A stretch of 64,000 bases of DNA from Utricularia gibba. Taxonomy: Eukaryota > Streptophyta > Magnoliopsida > Lamiales > Lentibulariaceae. Position 1 is the stretch's first letter, and the number at the start of each line of letters is the position of its first letter. The stretch lies in assembly GCA_002189035.1 (NCBI GenBank), contig CM007990.1, positions 2,294,001-2,358,000 of the forward strand. The letters are read 5' to 3'. The position numbers and the translations under genes were made by a program. Shown here piece by piece: positions 21,929 through 33,300 of the stretch. The notes under the pieces are model-generated. The model was given only the letters and a program-made list of their open reading frames with translations, was not told where the DNA came from and searched no databases.

Positions 21929-21942
21929 ATTCCCCTCCTCAA
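21929..21942 (-). promoter_or_regulatory. Polypurine tract of copia element
   Basis: Immediately inside the 3' LTR the coding strand reads GAGGAGGGGAAT next to TGTTGGGC. This is the expected polypurine primer for plus-strand synthesis. Confidence 0.8.
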
Positions 21943-21996
21943 CTTACGTTTGTCTTAGTTTCTGACTTGTACCAGTCCCATTTTGCTCATATATGA

Positions 21997-23465
21997 CTAG
22001 TGTTTAGCTGAGGGCAACAGTTTTGTGAGCATGTCAGCAATGTTTCTAGAAGTGTCAATCTTTTCTAGATTGATATCCCCACTTGAGATGATGTTTCGGA
22101 TCCAATGCCATCTGGTTTCTATATGTTTTTTCCTGGAGTGGAAGGCAGCATTCTTACTAAGTTGAATGGCGCTTTGACTGTCAGAATACACCACTGGTTT
22201 GCCTTGCAACAGGCCGAATTCCTCCATGATCCTTCCAAGCCACAAGGCTTCCTTGACTGCTTCTGTTAGGGCCATATATTCAGCCTCTGTTGTTGACAAG
22301 GCAACTGTTTTCTGTAAGTGCGAGCTCCAAGTGACTGTTGAGCCAGCTACAATACTGACCATCCCCGTTGTTGATTTCCTTGAGTCAACGTCACCTGCCA
22401 TATCTGCATCCGTATAGACTTTTGGACAGATGCTTCCCATACCATAGCTTAAGGTGTATTCTTTTGTGCCTTTAAGGTATCGCAACAGCCACTTTAAGCC
22501 TTCCCAGTGCTATTTTCCAGGATTTTCCATATACCTGCTTATCACACTGACTGCATATGTTATATTCGGTCGAGTGCAAATCATGAGGTACATCAGTGAT
22601 CCTACAGCAGAGGAGTATGGTACCTTACTCATGATGTTCTTTTCTGCGTCTGTCTTTGGTGACATTTGAGAGGAGAATTTCAGATGTCCTGGAAGTGGAC
22701 CTTGCACCGGTTTTGATACATCCATTCGAAATTTCTTGAGAATGAACTCGATATACTTGCTCTGGGACAGGGACAGGGTTCTCTGAGGTCTGTCCCTGGT
22801 AATGTCTATTCCCAAAATCTTTTTGGCTTCTCCTAAATCCTTCATTTCAAACGCTACTGTCATTTGCTTTTTCAGATCTCTTATCAATGTTTTGTTTGGG
22901 CTGGCTATGAGCATATCGTCGACATAGAGGAGCAGAAAAATGCATTCTCCAATCTGGTTTTTCTTCCAATAAGCACAGTGATCCCCTTCACATCTCTTAA
23001 AACCGGGATTTTCCATGAAGGCATTGAATTTGTAGTACTACTGACGGGGTGCTTGTTTAAGTCCATACAAGCTTCTTCTAAGTCGACAGACCATATCTTC
23101 CTTTCCAAGTTCTGAAAAACCTTCAACTTGCTTTATATAGAGCTCTTCATTGATATCACCATGTAAAAATGTTGTTTTATGTCCATCTGCTCGAGTTCCC
23201 AATCAAGGTGGGTAGTGAGGGACATCACAAGTCTCACCGTGTTGAGCTTCACGATAGGAGAGAAGATCTCCTCATAGTCTATACCTTTTCTTTGTCGGAA
23301 TTCCTTTACTACTACTCTGGCCTTGTACCTGATACTTCCATCCGAATTGGGTTTTAGTTTGAATATCCAATGGTTCTCAAGTGGTTTCTTTCTAGTAGGT
23401 AGTGTTACTAACTCATAGGTATGATTCTTCTTCAGAGAAATCATCTCCTCCTGCATTGCTTCCAA
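21997..23465 (-). pseudogene. Copia reverse transcriptase and RNase H region
   Basis: The RT starts near 23,465 with EAMQEEMISLKKNHTYELV and KARVVVKEFRQRKGIDYEEI. A frameshift occurs near 23,160, just after [10 protein letters not shown]. The active-site motif LLYVDDMLIA (about 22,915) is intact, with MKDLGEAKKILGIDI after it. An in-frame TAG lies near 23,038 and another stop near 22,508. The RNase H domain (22,485-21,997) shows KVYTDADMAGD, VALSTTEAEYMAL and VVYSDSQSAIQLSKN. In copia elements these enzymes copy the RNA into DNA and remove the RNA strand. Confidence 0.9.
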
Positions 23466-23488
23466 CCATTTATCTCATTCGGGTGAGT

Positions 23489-24673
23489 TCAGAGCTTCTT
23501 CAACTGTCTGTGGTTCTCCTTCTTCTGTAACATGGCAATGTCCAGCACATCTTCTCTGGTCAGATCGTATTCTGATTCAGGATATCTTGATGATGGAATT
23601 CGGTGTCTAGATGATCTTCTCAAGTCTGATAACCCCCTTTGAGATAAATCTTCAGCTTCAACAACAGGTTCTGGTTTAGATAGCACACTTGACGAGTGAG
23701 TGCCTTCAAGTCTTTTTGAGTTTTTTGTAGTCAACCTGGCCTTTATCACTTTGTCTGTGGTACTCTGATGTATATCATGAATTGTCTCATGCTCTAAGAA
23801 AGTCACATCCCTTGATCGAATTACTCTTTGATTGATAGGATCCCATAGTCTATAACCCATTTGATCTCCACCATAACCTATGAATATGCACACTTGGGAT
23901 CTCTCATCCAGTTTCTACCTATGCTCCTTTGGAATGTGGGCATAAGCCTTACATCCAAGCGCACGTAGGTGACTATAACCAGGTGTTCTTCTAGTCCATT
24001 TTTCTTGAGGTGTCTTGAAATCAAGGGTTGTTTTTGGAGATCTGTTTGACAAATAACATGCTGTGCAGAGTGCTTCCCCCCAAAAGTGCTTGGGAAGCAT
24101 TGCAGATTTCAGCATAGCTCTCACCTTATCAAACAAGGTTCGATTAAATCTCTCTGCAATACCATTGTGAGCTGGGGTCCCTGGGGTAGTGACAATCTTT
24201 CTGATTCGTAAGTGTGAGCAATAGTCTTCGAAATCTTGTGAGCAATACTCTCCACCGTTGTCTAATTTAAATTTTTTGAGTTTTCTCACGATTTCCCTTT
24301 CCAGCATAGTGTGTAGTTGTTTAAAGCATTCCAAGACTTCATTCTTTCTTTCAATCAGGTAAATCCAGGCCTTTCTTGAGAAATCATCAATGAATGACAC
24401 ATAGAATCGTTTTCCTGACCCTAAGGCCACATTGATCGGTCCCCCAACTTCAGAGACTATTAGATCCAAGGGTTCTTTGCTTTTCTCCAGCCCCCCTTTA
24501 AATTGGACACAGTGATGTTTACCAACAATGCAGCTTTCACAGGCCTTAGGTCCTAATTTCACCCTTTTAATAAGTCCCCGTTGCATCAGGTGGTTCAGAC
24601 CAGCGTCAGCTATGTGACCAAGTCTCTTATGCCGCAAAGTGTATTCCAGATCATTTCCACTTACTAGATTCAA
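23489..24673 (-). pseudogene. Copia integrase region
   Basis: The zinc-binding region reads RLGHIADAGLNHLMQRG followed by KACESCIVGKHHC. The catalytic core follows, with FYVSFIDDFSRKAWIYLI, FKLDNGGEYCSQDF and TPAHNGIAERFNRTL. The position usually occupied by the first acidic residue (HSDVCGP in relatives) reads VSEVGGP, so Asp is replaced by Glu. A stop near 23,915 separates the core from the C-terminal GYRLWDP segment. The enzyme normally inserts the cDNA into the genome. Confidence 0.88.
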
Positions 24674-24688
24674 ACTTGGTACATCATA

Positions 24689-26010
24689 CTAGACAGCTGT
24701 TTTATACAATGTTCCTTCAAGCCACCCCTCACCAACTATGGTATATCCTTTCAACAATTTCCAGCATCCATCAGAGAAGGTGTTGTTGTAACCAGCTTTG
24801 TCCAGGTTATTCACAGACATGAGGTTCATACATATGCCAGGTACATGTCTTACATTTTTCAGCAAAAGATTATAGCCTCTGCTCATCCTTACCAGTAGTT
24901 CCCCCAGACCTAAAATTTTTGCTTCTGTGTAGTTCCCCATTTTTACTGCTCCAAGGTTTGCTATTCGGTAATTTATTAGGTGATCCTTTGAAGGAGTGGC
25001 ATGATAGCTTGCTGCTGAATCTACGATCCACAATTCTTCATCCGGAGCACTGCCACTGTCAACATTTAGCAACACCATCAATTTCTCTTTCTGAGAGTCC
25101 TGCTCAATTAGGGTCAAGAGTTCTTCTTCTGCTTCAACAGTGAAGATAGCATCCTCGGTTATATGTTTATTTTTGTTGCCTTCCTTGTCAGATTGAAGTA
25201 TGCGCAGCCATAATCTACATTCTTTCTTGAGATGTCCAGGTTTTTTGCAATAAAAGCAAGATGTGGTCTCTTTTTGCCCATCTTCCTTTGAATCTATGGA
25301 TCGTTCCTTGCAGTTTTGGCCCCTCTGTTTTTGATACTTTTTGTATCTGTTGTGATTCTTTTGTCTACAGTTCCCTTTATGTTCTGTAACTGCCAGAGTC
25401 CCTTTTGAGTGTGATCCATTAGAGAGGCGTTGTTGTTTTTCTTGCAGCAGAGCATTAGCTACTCTTTCAAATTCCAGCTTATCCATGACATTGTTGCTAA
25501 GAGTGATAACCATCGTTTCCCAATTGGGAGTCAGCGAGTCCAGCAGTTTAATAGCTTAAGTTTCATCATCAAAGGGCATACTAGCAGCTAGCATAAGGTT
25601 TGCAATCTCCTGGAAGTTATTGAGGTGTTTAGCCATGGACCCTCCATCCTTAAATTGGAAAGCCTTTTATCCAGCATCATCTTATTCTGGGGATTGCTGT
25701 GTTGATAGATTTCTTCCAATTTATTCCAGAGTAGTTGAGCGTCTTCCAATTTGGAAATCTGATGTTGAATTGCCCTGTCAACATGCAGCAAGATGTAAGA
25801 GGCGACTTTCAGATGCAGGTCATTTCAATCATCTACCTGAAACTTCTTAGGCTTGGCTTTCCCCATTACAACAGGTTTCCACAAGTCCTTGCAGACAAGG
25901 AGAACTTTCATCGTAGACTTCCATGTTGCATAGCTTTGAGAGTTTAGTTTGGTCACAGAAACTGTTTCTTTCATTTTCGGTTTCTTGAAAGAACGATGGT
26001 CAATTATCAC
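24689..26010 (-). pseudogene. Copia gag and protease region
   Basis: Gag begins at or near the ATG at 26,010 (KLNSQSYATWKSTMKVLL is the usual gag N-terminal signature). It is interrupted by a stop near 25,823, a frameshift near 25,600 and a stop near 25,556. The zinc knuckle is CFYCKKPGHLKKEC (CCHC). The protease motif reads LWIVDSAASYH, with DSA in place of the more common DSG. The open stretch from 25,513 to 24,689 is the longest intact part. Confidence 0.85.
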
Positions 26011-26061
26011 AAGCAGATTGAGGCTACCGTACTAACAAGTATTCCAAGAATCCGCAACACA

Positions 26062-26073
26062 GCTCTGATACCA
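26062..26073 (-). promoter_or_regulatory. Primer-binding site, initiator Met tRNA
   Basis: The coding strand reads TGGTATCAGAGC, three bases inside the 5' LTR. This is complementary to the 3' end of plant initiator-methionine tRNA, the usual primer of copia elements. Confidence 0.9.
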
Positions 26074-26076
26074 ATT

Positions 26077-26610
26077 TGTAGGGTGTTTAGCAGCTTAGAA
26101 CCTTCGGTTGATGTGATTAGTGCGATCAAAATAAAGGAACAGTACAAGATTTTAACGTGGAAACCCAATTGGTAAAATCACGGGTGCTTATCACACTAGA
26201 TTTGAAGAAATCTCCACTATTACTCGAGTTTCGATATAGGAGCAAGAACAGCTCCTCAAGAATCAGGCTCCACCGACCAAACTTCTTCCCAAGAACCGGG
26301 AAATAAGAAAAACAGTAATAATTGCTTGATCCCTCTCAGGGAGTCTTCTTCTCACCTTGTGCGATCTCCAATCGTAGGGATACCCAGATGAAAAGCACTC
26401 TGAGTAACAAACCCACAACCTCCAAGATTCCCTAGGTGTTCCTCTACTGTTTTGCGAAGAAGGAAAAAATTGACTTAATGGTCGTACTTGCTGGTCCTTT
26501 TATAGCCTCCAGTATTTGGGCCTTAGCACAGGAAAAAACGTAAGGTTGAACTTTGGGCTGGGGCTAGTATGTCTTTGGCCCGTTCAACAGAGGGAGTTGC
26601 CAGCCCAACA
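26077..26610 (-). repeat. Copia 5' LTR
   Basis: The pair to 21,396-21,928, 534 bp, with the same termini. About 35 differences by eye. Confidence 0.9.
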
Positions 26611-26615
26611 GAAAG

Positions 26616-27318
26616 AACATCAAGAAGATGAAATCCTCTTTGGAATTCATATATGGTGAATTTGGTTCTTCTTCCAAATTATTTCTTTAATAAAATCTTG
26701 TTTTGGTGTACAAGTATCCCCAGTTTTTTTTTTTGTTTTTGGATTATTAGTTATCTTCTTATTGTTTTTTACAAATCTACACTTAAATTATTTAATGTTA
26801 CAAAAATAATCCAAAATACGCTAAAAATATCCAAATTCCCTTACACAATGTGACCTAATTTCTTGTACTTCATAGCTCACCATTTATTGACCTTTTAATG
26901 TATCTTCAAATTAGGTAAAAAAAAATTTTAAAATTCATAAAAGAAATTTTTTAAGAAGATTATATTAATATAAAACATGTAAAATCAATAAAAATAATAA
27001 GAAGAAAATCATATATATACAATGGCTTGAAATAATCCAAAAAAGGTAATGAAAAATTATGTTCTAAATGACACAAATATGGAAAAGAAAATTTTAGACT
27101 AGTCTATCTATTTAAAGGAAAATACATATTCATAATTTTATTATTCATAATATATTTATATCCACGGAAAGAAACAAAGATGGAAAAGAAAATTCATAAT
27201 TATTTAAAAATCGTTGAATAATTATTGACGAAAGGGAAGAACCCTGCGGCAAAAACCCCGCCATATTCCCTCAGTTTGGTACCGGCAACTTCTCCTGCGT
27301 CTACGTCGCCGGGGGTCC
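26616..27318 (+). promoter_or_regulatory. AT-rich upstream region and 5' UTR of NUP160
   Basis: Strongly AT-rich to about 27,235, then a GC-richer leader into the start codon. TATA-like stretches exist (for example tatatatac near 27,011), but none can be singled out as the promoter. The copia element ends only about 700 bp upstream of the start codon. Confidence 0.4.
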
Positions 27319-30300
27319 ATGGGAACTGATGGTGGGTCGACAGCAGCGGGGATGGAGGTTTCGCTGCTCAATACTGATTCTATCCGGTGGCATCATGTCA
27401 CCGTGCCTTGTACTTCTTCCACCATCACTTCCCAAAACAATGACCACCCAATTTGCAAAGACTTCTCTTCGTGTTGTGTCAATGGGGATTCCCATTCTTA
27501 CTTCATATGGTACTTGCATCACTTTATGATTTCCTTTCCATTATAGCGTCTGTACTTCTCTACCGAATTTCTGTTTTAGTATTAATATTTTGCGCCTTCG
27601 GCGGGTTGTGATGCCATCTTTCTGATGTTTTGTTGCATTGTTCCTGAATCTGGGGTAAAATGCTGTGGTTCGTTTTGTGCTGCTCGTCGGTTTCGGATGT
27701 TCTGCTGTTTAGAAACTCTGTTGAACATATTTCTGACCTCTTCTCCTTGCCCTATTAATTGTTCAATGTATGCTTTTCCAGGAGAACGAGCAAGTCGAGG
27801 CCGAGATCTCTAGAGATCATAGAATTGTGTTGTCAAGAACAAATGCCAATAACTGGGCTGAGAGTTACATTTCCAGATGCGCTCTTCCCATTTGCTTTCA
27901 TTTGCAAAGATATGGTGCTGTAATATTGTTTATTTTTTTAATCTCATTGATCTTTCGTAAAGTGCGACCTTCATAATTTTCAGTGGCTACATTTTTCTTA
28001 ATGCAGACCATGTTCTTCTCCAGAAATCAATTTGTGCTATATGCGGTGACAATTTCAGGGGTAGCTTATCTCATCAGATTGAAGGACAAATTTGAATATG
28101 GAATTTCATCCAGCCTGTCGTCTAATGATTATATAGAGTGTAATACACAAGCTTTTCCTCATGGTGGAGAAATAACTGCCGTTACTGCAATTTCTGGATA
28201 TCTGTTTATTGGAAGAAATGATGGTTCTACTGCTTGCTTCCATTTTAGCTCCCCTGACTCATCTGCGTTAGGTCTGGCATTTCTTATCAGTAACATTTGC
28301 TGTTGTGCAAAAATTTGAACTTCGTATATTGCATCAGTAACCTCGTGTTTCTACTGTTCAATTTCATGTAATTTGCAGTTCCTTTGTTTGAGTTGCGAGA
28401 TGATGGGGTTTTGGTCTTTTCCGTGGCATATTATCAAGGTACTATTCTGGAAAGTTTTTTAGATGTTTCTTATTGCAAAAGACGACAATCAATAGTCCTC
28501 TTTCCCATCACTTTACAAACAGCTTAGTTCAGAGATTTTAAAGAAGCTGAAGACTTTGATGCATCACTTTACAAAAAGTTATGATAATTTTCTTCAGTTA
28601 ATTTACGTTTTCTGCAAAAAATCTTTGTTGAATTTCGTCCAAGTGAAGAGTTAAAAATCAACTTAGATGCTGTTGCAACTGATGAGCGAAATTGCAAATC
28701 ATTAGAATAGTGTGAGATGAAACTGTAACCATACTGATCTCCCTAGAGACTGTTTCTCCCAGATTTTAATATGTTCCTTTACAAAGGATACTGTTTTTCT
28801 GATCCATTAGTCTATCCTAGTGAATACAGCTTTTCTGTTACACTAGTTTTTTCCAATGAATACCACATTTCTGTTATTTTTTTTATATTTGTAGTCATTA
28901 AGTTGATGAAATCAGATGGATCTCTCATTTTCAGTTTAGATTCGCTTATATAATTATATTTCAACTTGCACTCAGGAGTCCAACCCCAGCTGTTCATGAT
29001 TTAGTAACATCTGAGGTGAAATCTAGAAAGCTTCTATTCGTGCTACATTCTGATGGAAGTTTTCGGGTGTGGGATATTGTAAGCCGTGCGAAAATTTTTA
29101 GTCAGTCAAGAATCACTCCAATATCCACAGGCAAATACCGAATTCTCATTATTATCTGATCCGGGTGTGAATTTGCTTGTATCAGTTGCTAGTATAGGGC
29201 TTGGTAGTCTTTGATAGTTCTGTATTTCATCACTGATGTGAACTTTTGGATGGAAAGGGAACCGTAAAATCAAAACTTGAGATTTCTTCTCCTAAACACC
29301 TGGATTGAAGCTTTTTGTTAAATGCTCTGGATGTTTGCTGAATCATGCATTGTATCTTACCTTGTTCCTCTCATTTCCATTCACTCTCAAATTTAGAGGA
29401 AATGATTAGCAAGATACTAGTGGAGATGAAAATTGAATTGATTGATGATTTAGAGTATTTAGGTTGCCATTTGACTGGCATTAATGTATTTCTTTTCAAT
29501 TTTTATTGAAAATATGGGTTTGGAGATAGACATGGATTTGAAGAGAAGTCTTAGATAATGCATGAGCTAGTTTCAAAGTCTGTTTGCTTTCCTCTTTTGG
29601 CGTTTTTTGCATCTTGTAGACAAGTTGTACCTTTCTTATAATGTGCTGTATTTTTTATGATGATTATGTTTCAGGTGGCTTTCTAAGGCTTTGGGTTGGA
29701 GATGCTGATGAAAATGGCACAATTCCCATGGCAATGCTTCATCGGCATAATAAGGTATGCTTTTAGTTTAATGATTACTCTATCACTGTTCGATCATTTG
29801 GTAGATCTGCGAAACTTAAGACTAATAGTGAAGATGGAACCTCTTGGAACTATTACTGCAAGATTATTGTGTTTATTGCATTATATTCTGAAAGGACATA
29901 GGTTTAATACGTTATGATGAACCAGAATTGTGTCAGTCAGGTTTATTGTGACTAGCCATATAATGATATTTTAGTTCTTATCCCTTGGAAACTGTTCAGG
30001 AAACTGCATCAGAAACAATTCTTTTGTATGGTTTCCATTGTGGTTCGGGGGACAGGTTGACTTTTTCTCTTGGGTCATGGTCTCAGAAAATCTCTTTGTT
30101 AGAGGTAATTCTATAGATTGTATAAAACTTCAGGTTGCTGATTTTCCCATCTCTAATTTCACTATTTCTGCCTTTTTATGTTTGAAGGGTGGAACTATTG
30201 ACGTTAAATTTGCATTGGACAAAGTATGGGTTCTCAGTGAAGGAAATCTAATAATGAGGGAAATGTTTAGGGATGATCCCAACGAGTGAGTTATATTTGA

Positions 30301-33300
30301 TTTTTCTTTTTAATCTTTCTTTAGATAGTTAAAGTTAATCTGGTTTCTCAGGTTTTATTGTACATGTGTTTATTATGCGTGCATTTTGGTGAATGCTCCT
30401 TTGCTTGCATCGATGTTATGAATTGCTTTAGCTGAACGTACTGCTAGTGGTTCCAATTTGGATGTGAGCTTTGTTTCCCTTATTCAATTCATGAATGTTT
30501 CTGGATCTACAATTATTTTGTTAATTGTAGCTTACAATTTGTTTTTGTGTGATTTAGGATATCAACGCATTACATCACCTTGCTGGAAGCATACATTTCA
30601 AAAATGCTGTTTCAAAGTTCAGAAAATTCTTCAGATGATCTTTTATGGCTTAGCCTTTCAGTATTATCATTTACAAAGGTACTGCAGTAACTGTGACTTT
30701 TTTCAATTACTTTACAGTATGTTTTAGCAAAAGCTGCTTGTTTCATGTTGTCTATAGGAAGTTAATGTTTTCTCCATACATGGATATAAGAAATTTCTTT
30801 CTTTCTTTGACAGGACGATGTTGCCACATTTTTTTCTAATATTTTTATGCGCTCATTGCTTCTTCCTGGAGTTTTTTGCAATACTGTTCTGAGGCAAACG
30901 TTGGGAGCGTTTAGAAAGAGCTTCACGGATTCAGAGTTTGGATTGTTAACTGTTGATGGGCTGAAAAGGGAGATTTTATCTGTTATCCATTATCAGGTTT
31001 TTTCTTAATTTGTAGTCCATTGTATGAGTCTTTCCTTGGAAGTGAGGTACTTCTGTTTACACTTCGTCATCTGCTTCTGTGTCAGAGATAGCTTACTGGT
31101 GTCCTTTTTTTTAATGTCTTTCATTTGAATCATGCCTAGTTTTTTCTCTTAATTTCTACTTCAAATGCATGGCACTTGAGAACTGTTTGCAGCAACTGCT
31201 TTGACCAAACCGGTCATAGAGGGATGTTTTCCTAGTGGACTTTATATTCCATAGGCCATTTTGCACACTGCCTGCTTTTATGGTTTTATTTGTTCCTGGT
31301 GACTTGAGGGTTACCTTAGAATTAATATTTTTTTTCCTGCTATAGGGTGCTAACAGTAGTCCTGTGTCTTCTCTTCAACGCTGGAGTACATTCTGTTCCC
31401 ATTATGTGGATACTTGGTGCAAGCAGAATGCAGCATGTGGTCTCCTTCTGGATCCGTTTACAGGTGCAGTGGGTTTAATCAGACAGAATAGCATCTCTCT
31501 GTGCCGTGGGTTGGAGGATGCAGAAAGTGTCATACATGGTATTTTTGTATTATCTCTTTACACGGTGTGGTTCAAATTTCTTAAATGACCTAGGCTTTCT
31601 TTGCAGCATGTTATTTAGAACAGAGAAACACGAAGCTTGAGCTCTCTGGTCTTGAACGTGATCAGGAAATCCTATTTGAGTTTCTCCAATGTGTGGATTA
31701 TATCAGCCAGCAGTTGGGGAAACCATCATCAGCAATATTCTATGATTCACTAAATAGGTCGCCTATGATGTCATCCGAGGATGTGGTTTCTTGTTTTCTG
31801 AATATTCTAGAATCTGGATATAGTTCATCAGTTGCACCTTTGCTGGAATCAGAAATGGGGCTTGATACTGCATGGAATAGAGAGTTCTTGTATCGTAGAA
31901 ACCTAAGAAAATTTTCAGCGAGCATTTATTTGTCTCTTCTTGCATTATCCCGTAAAGCCTCTTCTTGGAGCAAGGTTTTTGATGTGGTTGAGAGCTACTT
32001 AAGATTTTTAGTGCCTCGGAAAACTATGCTTCATTCAGGTGTCAGGGAAAAATTTTATTTAAATGCAGCTGCTGTTGTTCAGGCAACTTGCCAAATCTCT
32101 AAAGTGATGTTTGATTGTAGTTTTGATGTTCTCATGCTACTAAGCTATGTAACCCGGATCAGTGGCCAGGTTAGTTTGTATTAGCTGCATCGTATGCCAA
32201 ACTATATATACGGGATCCAGCACCTGTTTTGGGTACTGCAGGGAACAGATTTAATATTTTATTTTCTTTAACGGTTTGCACTTTCCAGTTGGTTGTTGGG
32301 ATGTTGTTATGCATTAAACGGGAATGTTGAAATCATACATTTTTGGTCTTAATGCATGCTTTCTGATCCTGTTGGAGGTTTTTTCTCTCCATATTGTCTT
32401 GGAGTAGCAAATATTTCATATTTTCGCCAATTATCAGGTGGCCCATTTCTGAAGTCAGAATTTACTAATGCTTTTGTCATGCCTTCTGTAATGATGTTCA
32501 CAGTTGCTTTACTTAAAGTTTTGTGCAATAGTCCTTCTGCTCTAAATGTTGCCTGAATTATTCTCGGTTAAGCTGATTGCAGTTATGCTTACTTTTATGT
32601 TTTTTTTCAGATTAACATGTCTTTTAATGACATTTTAAGAGTTACACGAGATTTGATTCCCATGATCCAAGAAATAGTTATGGAATGGCATATTATACAT
32701 TTCATGGGGACCTGCCCATCTCAGTCACCTGCAGTTGGAGATTTTGATTATCAGCTTTCTGCATTGCACATAGGTAAGAGTAGATAAGCATTTTTTTTTT
32801 TTTTTTTTTTTTGGTTTTCCTAGTGCCAAAACTTTTGTATTTTTAGTACATGAGCTTACTTTTATTCCCATTTTTCTAGGTGGAGGTTTCAATAAAGGAT
32901 CATGGATTCATTGGAATGGAAAGTCTGAATTTTATTTGGGTTACCTTCTACTGAACATGCAAAAATCCTTTGGGGAAATGCAGAACATCTCTAACAGCCA
33001 TTTTCCGAGTCCTAATAATTTGATTAGTCAAAGCAGGGAGTTCACCAGCTGGATAATATGGGGAAGACAAGAAGGGGAATCTTCAGTGTTATTTAGTAAT
33101 GCAATTGAAGTAATAGCAATGCTTCTTGTGCATGGCCAGCTAAATGCAGCTGAGGTTTTGTGATTCTTTTTAAAATTCATTATTTATATGCCCTAACTGG
33201 GTCAGGTCTATGCTCACTTATGTTTTATCACTCCAGTGCTTGCTTGCATTTCTGGATGAGTGTTTGCGCAAAGCACAGAGTTTAGAAAGCCTTCTGTTAA

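Larger units (their letters stand above)
21396..26610 (-). mobile_element. Ty1/copia retrotransposon (Tork/Tnt1-like), TSD GAAAG
   Basis: Complete in outline: two LTRs (21,396-21,928 and 26,077-26,610), a 5-bp duplication GAAAG at 21,391-21,395 and 26,611-26,615, primer-binding site, polypurine tract, and gag-protease-integrase-RT-RNase H in copia order on the minus strand. By hand count the LTRs differ at about 35 of ~533 positions, so insertion is not recent. Stops in gag and RT and a frameshift in RT make it non-autonomous. The RNase H and RT motifs resemble the Tork/Tnt1 lineage; the lineage call is tentative. Confidence 0.92.

Noticed and set aside
30352-30390. Possible extra NUP160 microexon between exons 8 and 9
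   Set aside because: GT-AG signals exist, but the phase from exon 8 (GA/) fits directly to exon 9 (/GATATCAACG) and gives the family sequence, so the microexon is not needed.
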